From assembly GCF_004138135.1 (NCBI RefSeq), contig NZ_RYFD01000026.1:1-63789 (forward strand): DNA of 63,789 bases, given 5' to 3'. The notes beneath the pieces were generated by a model. That model was not told the origin of the DNA. It ran no database searches and was given only the letters and a program-made list of their open reading frames with translations. The number at the start of each line of letters is the position of its first letter. Within the stretch, counting starts at the first letter, position 1. Positions 36,902-43,731 of the stretch are shown here, piece after piece. The position numbers and the translations under genes were made by a program. Origin of the DNA: Candidatus Oscillochloris fontis (lineage in GTDB: Bacteria; Chloroflexota; Chloroflexia; Chloroflexales; Chloroflexaceae).

Positions 36902-37303
36902 ATGAACAACACACCAAACAGCCCCGATGTGGCCGAGGTCTTAGAGGCGTTGCGCGCCGAGGTGCGTGCCGCACATGCCAACACGCAGAAGAGCGATCAT
37001 CACAGTGGCATTGAGCGCGAACTGGCCCATTGCGCCGAGGAGATCGAGATCGCCCGCGTGGTGAGCGCCCATTGGCCACTCGAAGGCCGCAATGCCTACG
37101 AGCGCGGCTGGGCGATGATCAACAAGGTGGTGCGACGCTACCTGCGCTGGTACATCAACCCGATTGTCGAGCAGCAGAACTCCTTCAACGATGCCAGTGC
37201 GCGCGCTATTCGCCAGTTGATCGCCGCCAACAGCGAATTACGTGCCCAGGTCGCCGAACTGCGCAGCCAACTCGCCCCCACCAAGCAAACTGAGGAATCA
37301 TGA
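36902..37303 (+). CDS. Hypothetical helical protein upstream of glycosyltransferase
   Basis: A 133-aa, highly charged helical protein. The middle (HWPLEGRNAYERGWAMINKVVRRYLRWYINPIVEQQNSFN) is amphipathic and Trp/Tyr-rich, and the C-terminus (ASARAIRQLIAANSELRAQVAELRSQL) is a clear coiled coil. I do not recognise a named family. Its stop overlaps the ATG of the GT4 gene by 4 bp, so it probably works with that enzyme, perhaps as a membrane-peripheral partner. Confidence 0.75.
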   Translation: MNNTPNSPDVAEVLEALRAEVRAAHANTQKSDHHSGIERELAHCAEEIEIARVVSAHWPLEGRNAYERGWAMINKVVRRYLRWYINPIVEQQNSFNDASARAIRQLIAANSELRAQVAELRSQLAPTKQTEES

Positions 37304-38346
37304 CTGCCAAGCGCATCCTGATTGCCGCCACCCAGGTGCCGTTTGTGCGCGGTGGGGCGGAGTATTTGGTCGAAGGGCTGCGTGATGCCCTGCGTGAACG
37401 TGGCCATACGGTTGATGTGGTTGCTCTGCCCTTCCAGTGGAACCCGGTCGAGCGCATCCCCGAACATGCGCTGGCATGGCGCATGCTCGACATCAGCCAT
37501 GTGAACGGCGAGCCGGTGGATCTGGTGATTGCCACCAAGTTTCCCTCCTACATGATCCGCCACCCGCACAAGGTGGCATGGCTGGTGCATCAGCACCGCC
37601 AAGCCTACGACTGGTACGGGACGGCGCTGAGCGACTTCAGCAACACCCCCGCCCACCGCCAAGTGCGCGAGGCGATCTTCCAGATGGACCGACGTGGCCT
37701 GGGGGAATGTCGGGAACGCTACACGATCTCGCGCAATGTCAGCGGGCGGTTGCGGCGCTTTAATGGCCTAGAGAGTACGCCCCTCTACCCACCCAGCCGC
37801 TACGCCCAGAGCCTGCGTGTGGGGCCATATGGCGACTACATCCTCTCCTCGGCGCGCCTCGACCGCGCCAAGCGTCTCGATCTGCTCCTGCATGCCCTGG
37901 CTCACACCGACGCTCCACTGCGTGCCATCTTCGCCGGTACTGGCCCCGACCGTACACGGCTTGAGGCCATCGCCGCCGATCTGGGGCTGGGCGAGCGGGT
38001 ACGTTTTCTCGGCTTCGTGAGCGATGCCGAACTGATCGATCTCTATGCCAACGCCCGTGCCGTCTTCTACGCCCCGCTGGACGAGGACTACGGCTTTGCC
38101 ACCGTCGAAGCCTTCGGCGCGGCACGCCCGGTCATCACCGCCGATGACTCCGGTGGGGTCTTGGAGTTTGTGGTTGATGGTGAAAACGGCCTCGTCACCC
38201 GCCCAGAGCCAGCCGCCCTCGCCGCCAGCATCGCCGCGCTCGCCCACGATCCGGCGCGAGCCGAGGCACTGGGCCGGGCGGGGCAACCCTTGGTGGCCGC
38301 GATTACCTGGGAGAAGGTTGTGCATGCATTGGTGCGGGATCGCTGA
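37300..38346 (+). CDS. Glycosyltransferase family 4
   Basis: A 348-aa GT-B transferase. The N-terminal domain begins KRILIAATQVPFVRGGAEYLVEGL (glycine-rich loop). The donor domain has ILSSARLDRAKRLDLLLHAL, GERVRFLGFVSDAELIDLYANA and the EX7E motif in DEDYGFATVEAFGAARPVI. The acceptor is unknown. It overlaps the coiled-coil gene by 4 bp and is separated from the exopolysaccharide cluster at 6-13 kb, so it may serve another glycan. It ends just before a nested pair of family A elements. Confidence 0.92.
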   Translation: MTAKRILIAATQVPFVRGGAEYLVEGLRDALRERGHTVDVVALPFQWNPVERIPEHALAWRMLDISHVNGEPVDLVIATKFPSYMIRHPHKVAWLVHQHRQAYDWYGTALSDFSNTPAHRQVREAIFQMDRRGLGECRERYTISRNVSGRLRRFNGLESTPLYPPSRYAQSLRVGPYGDYILSSARLDRAKRLDLLLHALAHTDAPLRAIFAGTGPDRTRLEAIAADLGLGERVRFLGFVSDAELIDLYANARAVFYAPLDEDYGFATVEAFGAARPVITADDSGGVLEFVVDGENGLVTRPEPAALAASIAALAHDPARAEALGRAGQPLVAAITWEKVVHALVRDR

Positions 38347-38359
38347 TCCCGTTCTACAT

Positions 38360-38653
38360 GTAACTGTTCACACTTGGCGTAACCAGAAGCCTTGTGTTGA
38401 CGCAAAGGCGCAATGACACAAAGGTTGTGATTGGAGCCTATCTTGAAGGCTTTGCGCCTTGGTGTCTTTGCGTCAAAACCAGGATGTTAGGTAACTGTTC
38501 ACACTTGGGGTAAAGGAAGCTTCTGATTGACGCAAAGGCGCAAAGACGCAAAGATTTTGTTGAAGGCTTTGCGCCTTTGCGTCTTTGCGTCAAAACCGGA
38601 ATGCTAGGAGAACTGTGAACAGTTACGATGTTAGCAGAACTGTGAATAGTTGT
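38360..38653. mobile_element. MITE family A copy 4, interrupted by copy 5
   Basis: The outer element runs 38360-38490 and resumes at 38635-38653. Its ends gtaactgttcacactt and gtgaatagttgt are imperfect, and it is flanked by ttctacat/atctacat (7/8), an old 8-bp target duplication. It has been split by a second copy of the same family, showing at least two rounds of transposition. Confidence 0.85.
38491..38626. mobile_element. MITE family A copy 5, nested in copy 4
   Basis: A 136-bp element starting gtaactgttcacacttgggg and ending aactgtgaacagttac. It is flanked by perfect 8-bp direct repeats gatgttag (38483-38490 and 38627-38634) that belong to copy 4. This fixes the element boundaries and shows transposition rather than tandem slippage. 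Confidence 0.93.
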
Positions 38654-38672
38654 ATCTACATAAGGAACCCCT

Positions 38673-39698
38673 ATGTCTATCGTGATTGTCGGCGGCGGTG
38701 CGATTGGCCTGCTCGTCGCTGGGCGCCTGAGCCACGCCGGAGTGCAGCCCACAACCCTGTTGGCACGTCCGAGTAGTATGGCCGCACTGGCCACCCAATC
38801 ACTCAGCATCACCCAGCAGGGCCAGACCACCCGCCTCCCAGGGTTGCGCGTCGTCGCCGACCCCGCCGCGTGTGCCCAGCCCGATCTGGCCATTCTGTGC
38901 GTCAAGGGCTACGACACCCCCGGCGCAGTGGCTACGCTCCAGGCGCTTAACCCCAGCCAAATCCTCACCCTCCAGAACGGCATCGGCAACGAAGAGATCC
39001 TCATTGACGCCTTCGGTGCTGCGCGGGTGATCTCCGGGGCCATCACCACCTCAGTTGATCTGCTCAACCCGACCACGATCAGCGTCACCAAAGCGGGCGG
39101 CATCGGTTTAGCCCCGACCGCACCGGGTGGGAGCGTGCAACTCTGGGCCAAAGCGCTGGCAGGCGCGGGGTTTCGGATCGCCACCTACCCCAACCATCGC
39201 TCACTCAAGTGGTCCAAGGCACTCCTCAACATGCTCGGCAACGCCAGCGCCGCCATCCTCGGCATGAGCGTCGCCGAGGTCTACGCCGACTCTCGCCTGA
39301 TTGCGTTGGAGCGCCGCGCCTACCGCGAAGCTCTCGCGGTGATGCAGCGCATTGGGGCCAGCCCGATCAACCTGCCGAGCTACCCGGCGGCCTCCCTCTC
39401 ATTCGCCATGACCTGGCTGCCCCGTCCATTACTCTTCCCCATCCTGCGCAAAGTCGTCGCGGGGGGGCGCGGCGGCAAAGCCCCCTCGCTGCTCCGCGAT
39501 CTGCGCGCCGGGCGCTCGCGCTCAGAGGGCGAGTTCCTCTACGGAGCCATCGCCGCCACCGCCGCTCAGCAGGGCATCGCCGCGCCGGTGAATGCCGGAT
39601 TGTGGCGGGTATTGGGCGGCATCGCAGCCGGCATGATCCCCTGGGAAGAATACCGAGGCCGCCCGGAGAAGTTGTTGATGGCGGTGGAACGATCTTAG
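38673..39698 (+). CDS. panE: 2-dehydropantoate 2-reductase (ketopantoate reductase)
   Basis: 341 aa. The enzyme reduces ketopantoate to pantoate with NADPH for pantothenate/CoA synthesis. The N-terminal Rossmann motif is GGGAIGLLVAGRL (residues about 7-19), LCVKGYDT lies near 75, and the helical C-terminal catalytic domain contains HRSLKWSKALLNMLGNASAAI with the conserved Lys and Asn. No other pan genes are nearby. Members of this family also include reductases of other 2-oxo acids, so substrate specificity is probable rather than certain. Confidence 0.87.
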   Translation: MSIVIVGGGAIGLLVAGRLSHAGVQPTTLLARPSSMAALATQSLSITQQGQTTRLPGLRVVADPAACAQPDLAILCVKGYDTPGAVATLQALNPSQILTLQNGIGNEEILIDAFGAARVISGAITTSVDLLNPTTISVTKAGGIGLAPTAPGGSVQLWAKALAGAGFRIATYPNHRSLKWSKALLNMLGNASAAILGMSVAEVYADSRLIALERRAYREALAVMQRIGASPINLPSYPAASLSFAMTWLPRPLLFPILRKVVAGGRGGKAPSLLRDLRAGRSRSEGEFLYGAIAATAAQQGIAAPVNAGLWRVLGGIAAGMIPWEEYRGRPEKLLMAVERS

Positions 39699-39736
39699 AC
39701 AGGGTGCGTAGCAATGGGTCACATTGCCGCCGGATG

Positions 39737-39853
39737 CCCTCACCCCCAGCCCCTCTCCCGCGAGCGGGAGAGGGGAGATTCTGCACAGAGATGTGTTCGA
39801 TTCCCCCTCTCCTGTGGGCGAAGCCCACGGGAGAGGGGGCTAGGGGGTGAGGG
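39737..39853. repeat. Long inverted repeat, family E
   Basis: ccctcacccccagcccctct at the left end is the near-complement of the right end (agagggggctagggggtgaggg). Two internal hairpins (ctcccgcgagcgggag and gtgggcgaagcccac) lie between. It falls between the convergent panE and Nudix genes and could act as a terminator. No target duplication is obvious. Confidence 0.8.
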
Positions 39854-39929
39854 CCATGCGGCGGCGAACTGCCACGTGGCTACGAACCATGTCTAAAAAA
39901 GTGACACCCTTTGAGGGGGTGAGGGCCAA

Positions 39930-40574
39930 TCATCCCGGCACGCGCCGCAACCGCGCCACCAACTCACTCAACGCAATCGCGGTGGCCCCCCACACCTTCT
40001 GGCCCGCGAGTGCAAAATAGGGTACCCGCACCGGGACACCCTGCATCTGCCACTCCTCGACCACCACTGTGGCGGGGTCGAGCAACTGATCGAGCGCCAC
40101 CGTAAACGCCAGTTCCACCTCACCGGGATGCGGCTGGAGGGTGGGGGCTTGGGCACACAACCCCACCACCGGGGTGAGCATAAAGTTGCTGGGGGGAATA
40201 TAGAAACTGCTCAAACACCCCAGCACCTCCACCATCCCCGGATCAATCCCCAACTCCTCGTGCGCCTCGCGCAGCGCCGCCGCCTCGGCACTCGCATCGC
40301 CGGGATCAATCGCCCCACCGGGGAGCGAAACCTGACCCCGATGGGTCGGCAAGTGGCTGGTGCGCAGCGTCAGCGGCAGGTGCAGGTGGTCATCCTGGGG
40401 AAAGAGGAGGATCAACGCCGCCGCCCGACGCGGCACGACATGGGGCGGAGCCGCCATCTGCCGCGCAATCTGGCCATCCACGTCACGCGGCAACAGCAAA
40501 TCAGCGAGCGTCACCGCCGCCTGCGCGGCCATCGCCCGCCGCAGCCAAGCGGCTTGAATCTGCCAAGACATCAT
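39930..40574 (-). CDS. Nudix hydrolase (CoA pyrophosphatase-like)
   Basis: 214 aa. It hydrolyses a nucleoside diphosphate linked to another group, probably CoA or a related metabolite. The Nudix box is GGAIDPGDASAEAAALREAHEELG (about residues 85-108), with the catalytic REAHEELG helix. Upstream LTLRTSHLPTHRGQVSLPGG matches the UPF0035-type motif of CoA pyrophosphatases (for example the SLPGG context). Its start overlaps the stop of the metallophosphoesterase by 4 bp (atga), so both are in one operon. Confidence 0.9.
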   Translation of the reverse strand: MMSWQIQAAWLRRAMAAQAAVTLADLLLPRDVDGQIARQMAAPPHVVPRRAAALILLFPQDDHLHLPLTLRTSHLPTHRGQVSLPGGAIDPGDASAEAAALREAHEELGIDPGMVEVLGCLSSFYIPPSNFMLTPVVGLCAQAPTLQPHPGEVELAFTVALDQLLDPATVVVEEWQMQGVPVRVPYFALAGQKVWGATAIALSELVARLRRVPG

Positions 40575-41377
40575 GGGCGCGGAAAGGTATGCTCGGCAGC
40601 AGGCACAAACTCCGCCGCAGCATCCTCGTAAATCATATGGGTAATCCGCACCTGCTGATCATCAATCGCGATCAGATTGCAGGAATTCTTGCCATGCTCA
40701 CTACCATGGCCACGCTGCGAGGTACTGGTACCACTCTGACAGAGCAGCGTCCCCCGGCGCAGGGCAGGGTTGATATCGCGAGTATGGTTGAGCGCAAAGA
40801 AATGCAGATGGCCACTGAGCAGCAGATCCACCCCACATGCATCGAGCAACTGCATCGCCGCATCCGCCCCCTGCATTGTGCGATCACGCTTGCTCCCCGG
40901 CGGTGTCACCAGCGGATGGTGCCAGACCACCACCTTATAGGTCTCCGCGCCATAGCCAGCGAGAATATGCCGCAGCGTGTGCGCCTGTGCGCGACTGAGG
41001 CGCCCGCCATCAAACGTGAGGCCGTGGGCCGTATTGGCCCCCACCACCACCACCCCCGGCAACTCACACACCGGGTTCAGATCGCGGCTAATATGGCGCC
41101 GGTAGCGCCCCATCGGGTTGAACAGGCGCAGGTGCAGGTTGAAGAGCGGCACATCATGGTTGCCCGCCACCACCAACTGGGGCGTCGGCAGCGCCGCACG
41201 CAACTCCTTCGCCGCCCGCCACTGGCTGGCAAAATCGGCGCGCTGCACAAAATCGCCCGAAATCACTACCAGATCCGGCTTTAGGCGTTGGGCCTGCGCC
41301 GCCAGATGCTGCGCGACCTGCGGGAGGAAGGGTGGCCCGGTATGAAGATCGGAGATGTGCAGAATCCGCTGGGCCAC
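40571..41377 (-). CDS. Calcineurin-like metallophosphoesterase
   Basis: 268 aa with the complete dimetal phosphoesterase motif series: DLH in ILHISDLHTG (about 8-13), GDFVQ near 41, GNHDVP near 71, VVWHHPLV near 149 and SGHLHFF near 185. Substrates in this family range from cyclic nucleotides to nucleotide-lipids. It is the second gene of a three-gene unit: small membrane peptide (ending 6 bp upstream), this enzyme, then Nudix hydrolase (4-bp overlap). Confidence 0.92.
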   Translation of the reverse strand: MAQRILHISDLHTGPPFLPQVAQHLAAQAQRLKPDLVVISGDFVQRADFASQWRAAKELRAALPTPQLVVAGNHDVPLFNLHLRLFNPMGRYRRHISRDLNPVCELPGVVVVGANTAHGLTFDGGRLSRAQAHTLRHILAGYGAETYKVVVWHHPLVTPPGSKRDRTMQGADAAMQLLDACGVDLLLSGHLHFFALNHTRDINPALRRGTLLCQSGTSTSQRGHGSEHGKNSCNLIAIDDQQVRITHMIYEDAAAEFVPAAEHTFPRP

Positions 41378-41383
41378 AGAGCT

Positions 41384-41527
41384 TTACTCCTCGGTTGTGG
41401 CAGCCACCACTGCGGGCGACTTGGCCTTCTCAACCGCTAACGTCACAAGGGCACGCCCAATCAGCACAACCTCCACCACAGCGGCGGTGACAAGGCCGTA
41501 GCGTAGGATGGCAAGCATGATCTCCAT
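41384..41527 (-). CDS. Unannotated 47-aa membrane peptide upstream of phosphoesterase
   Basis: A complete small frame with a good ribosome site (ggag, 8 nt before ATG). It begins MEIMLAILRYGLVTAAVVEV and continues with VLIGRALVTLAVEKAK, giving one amphipathic-to-hydrophobic helix and an Ala/Thr-rich charged tail. Its stop lies 6 bp before the phosphoesterase start, so it is probably co-translated with it. No family is recognised. It could anchor or regulate the phosphoesterase/Nudix pair. Confidence 0.6.
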   Translation of the reverse strand: MEIMLAILRYGLVTAAVVEVVLIGRALVTLAVEKAKSPAVVAATTEE

Positions 41528-41599
41528 AGATAATCTCCGTTAAACAGGTCGTTCGATGCCTCGCATTGTAGCACAGTAGGGGCGAAGCTTCGCCTCTCC

Positions 41600-41748
41600 G
41601 TAACTGTTCACACTTGGGGTAAACAAAGCCTCTGGTTGACGCAAAGGCGCTAAGACGCAAAGGTTGTGATTGGAGCCTCACTTGAAATCTTTGCGCCTTG
41701 GCGTCTTTGCGTCAAAATCGGGATGCCAGGAGAAGTGTGAACACTTAC
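41600..41748. mobile_element. MITE family A, copy 6
   Basis: A full element starting gtaactgttcacacttgggg and ending aagtgtgaacacttac. It is flanked by perfect 8-bp direct repeats gcctctcc (41592-41599 and 41749-41756). Just left of it is a short palindrome, aggggcgaagcttcgcctct. It lies between two minus-strand genes. Confidence 0.93.
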
Positions 41749-41762
41749 GCCTCTCCAACGGA

Positions 41763-43013
41763 TCACCGCCGCTTATGCCGCAGCGCATACATAATCCCGG
41801 CTTGAAGCGTCCCTGGTGTGCGCAACCCACTCAGGTCGGCCCCGATCCCGATCAGCGTCTGGGCCACTTCGGGGCCAATACCAGTGAGCAGCACTTCAGC
41901 GCCGAGCAACTTAACTGCTTGGGCAGCTTGGAGCAGCGCATTGGCAACCTGCGAATCAACCACCGGCAGGCCGGTAATATCGAGGATCGCCAACTGGGCT
42001 TGGTGTCTACTCACCCCATCGAGGAGTGTCTCCATAACCTGAGTAGCGCGGGCGCTATCAATCGAGCCGATCAGCGGCATAATCACGATATCGTCATCGA
42101 GCGGGATGAGCGGCGTATTCAACTCACGCAGGGCCGCCTGCTGCGCGGCGATGATCTCCTGCTGGAGGTTCTCACGGTCGCGCTCGGCACGCTTCAGATC
42201 GGTCACATCGGTTGAGAGACCACAGATCGCGTATGGTTGGTGATCACCATCATAGAGTGGAAACTGCACACTAATGAACTCGCGTGCCTCACCATTGATA
42301 GAGAAGGTGTTGGGAAAGTGCATCGGCTGACCGCTAGCAAAGAGCTGTCGGTCACTCTCGCGCCAACTCGCAACCAGATCAGCGGGGAAGAGTTCGTCTT
42401 CTGTACGCCCAATCAGATCCTCGACCGTGCGCCCCATCACCGCTGCGTAGGTCGTATTGACCAGAATCAGACGATTATTGGGATCTTTGACATAGATGAC
42501 CGTCGGTGAATTGTTGACGATCCCTTCCAGAATCCGCCGCGTCTCGGCATAGCTCGCCTCGGCCTGCACCCGGTCGGTGATGTCGGTCGCCACACCGCCG
42601 AGGGCAATAGGCGTTCCCGTGATGTCATAGAGCGGGAAACGCATATTATCGTAGTGACGGGCCGCGTCACCTTCGCCAAGGATCTCCTGATTGGCAACCA
42701 GAACGCCGCCCTGGATGGTGTCATGGACATTCTGTTGCCACATAGCGGCGATCTCGGCTGGGAAGAGATCGCTCAATGCACAGCCTTCAAAGTCGCTGGG
42801 AACCTTGCCCCAATTAGCGGCAAAGCTGGTGTTGGTAAAGGCGATGTGCCCATCTGCGCGGGTAATATAGATCGCCGCAGGTAGGTTGTTGAGTACCTGG
42901 CGTAGCATATGCCCGTACTCTTCACTCGTGTTCAAGCGTTGTTGTAACTCAGCGACATGATGCCGTAGAAGATCGAGTTCGCTCTGGTCTTCCGGTTGTT
43001 GATGATCAGACAC
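41763..43013 (-). CDS. PAS-PAS-STAS regulator (RsbR-like)
   Basis: 416 aa, cytoplasmic. Two PAS domains (about 25-150 and 155-280; ITRADGHIAFTNTSFA and VKDPNNRLILVNTTYAAVMGRTVEDLIGRTEDELFP) are followed by a short coiled coil. A C-terminal STAS domain (about 290-416) contains IVMPLIGSIDSARATQVMETLL and LAILDITGLPVVDSQVANALL. This is the architecture of RsbR/stressosome-type sensors, which act through protein phosphorylation. No RsbS, RsbT or sigma factor gene adjoins it. The phosphorylatable position in the STAS loop (ITGLPVVDS) has Thr and Ser candidates. Confidence 0.88.
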   Translation of the reverse strand: MSDHQQPEDQSELDLLRHHVAELQQRLNTSEEYGHMLRQVLNNLPAAIYITRADGHIAFTNTSFAANWGKVPSDFEGCALSDLFPAEIAAMWQQNVHDTIQGGVLVANQEILGEGDAARHYDNMRFPLYDITGTPIALGGVATDITDRVQAEASYAETRRILEGIVNNSPTVIYVKDPNNRLILVNTTYAAVMGRTVEDLIGRTEDELFPADLVASWRESDRQLFASGQPMHFPNTFSINGEAREFISVQFPLYDGDHQPYAICGLSTDVTDLKRAERDRENLQQEIIAAQQAALRELNTPLIPLDDDIVIMPLIGSIDSARATQVMETLLDGVSRHQAQLAILDITGLPVVDSQVANALLQAAQAVKLLGAEVLLTGIGPEVAQTLIGIGADLSGLRTPGTLQAGIMYALRHKRR

Positions 43014-43136
43014 GGGCTTCTCCCCTCATCATGAGCTATCGTTTGCCCATTCTCGACCATATCAACTCTATTGTAAATGAGATTTGCAACCACAACAAGA
43101 CTGGCCGCACCTGTTATGGTACGGCCAGTCTTATGG

Positions 43137-43226
43137 TGGCGGGGAGGGAGGGATTCGAACCCTCGGTAGGATTGCTCCTACAGCGGTTTAGCAAACCGCC
43201 GCACTAGGCCACTATGCGACCTCCCC
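43137..43226 (-). tRNA. tRNA-Ser (anticodon GCT)
   Basis: Read on the minus strand: 5' ggggagg pairs with 3' cctcccc, then discriminator G and encoded CCA. The anticodon loop in cggtttgctaaaccg gives GCT. A long variable arm (tgtaggagcaatcctac) identifies a class II serine tRNA. It is the third member of a tRNA cluster. Confidence 0.95.
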
Positions 43227-43252
43227 ATAGATTGTAGACCGACAGATGTTGG

Positions 43253-43343
43253 TGGCGGAGGAGGTGGGATTCGAACCCACGGGCCTTGTTGAAGGGCCAG
43301 TCGTTTTCAAGACGACCGCATTCGACCGCTCTGCCACCCCTCC
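43253..43343 (-). tRNA. tRNA-Ser (anticodon TGA)
   Basis: On the minus strand the acceptor ggagggg pairs with ctcctcc (one G-U), with CCA encoded. The anticodon stem-loop gtcgtcttgaaaacgac gives TGA. A long variable arm (ggcccttcaacaaggcc) confirms a serine tRNA. The TTCGAATC T-loop is intact. Confidence 0.95.
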
Positions 43344-43364
43344 AACGATTGCCCTGAGAACTGT

Positions 43365-43441
43365 TGGCAGGCGGGACAGGAATCGAACCTGCAACCTGCG
43401 GATTTGGAGGCCGCTGCTCTGCCTAATTGAGCTACCCGCCT
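43365..43441 (-). tRNA. tRNA-Trp (anticodon CCA)
   Basis: On the minus strand the acceptor aggcggg pairs with cccgcct, then G and encoded CCA. The loop ctccaaa gives anticodon CCA. D-stem gctc/gagc and T-loop GTTCGATTC are intact. The last anticodon-stem pair is a C-U mismatch. First gene of the Trp-Ser-Ser cluster. Confidence 0.93.
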
Positions 43442-43454
43442 TCACACGCGGGAT

Positions 43455-43483
43455 ATAATACCATAGACTAGAATACTTTGCAA
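43455..43483 (-). promoter_or_regulatory. Promoter of the tRNA cluster
   Basis: On the minus strand TTGCAA (43478-43483), a 17-bp spacer and TATTAT (43455-43460) form a good sigma-70 promoter. The tRNA-Trp 5' end lies 14 nt downstream. Confidence 0.75.
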
Positions 43484-43491
43484 CCGTGATC

Positions 43492-43606
43492 TCCGGTGGG
43501 GGTTCGGGGGCGGCGCATCCGCCCCGAAGATCTTCTTTTGTTGTGTATTGGCGGCTTCGCCGCCAATACACAACAAAAATCAGGGTTTGAGGCGCAACCC
43601 CAAGGA
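43492..43606. repeat. Hairpin repeat family D, copy 2
   Basis: A G-rich head (ccggtgggggttcgggggcg), a perfect 20-bp stem (43536-43555 with 43559-43578, loop ttc) and the tail cagggtttgaggcgcaacccc. The stem arms differ in sequence from those of copies 1, 3 and 4 yet remain perfectly complementary. Confidence 0.87.
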
Positions 43607-43731
43607 CTTTGCACATGCGCTGAAAGTGGTACACTACAAGCTACGCAAAAGAAGATTCCATCGCCAGAGCATGCCACAAACTTCGTTCATACCGATCAAA
43701 GGCGGCTGACTCCTTCTACCCGACAGATGCG

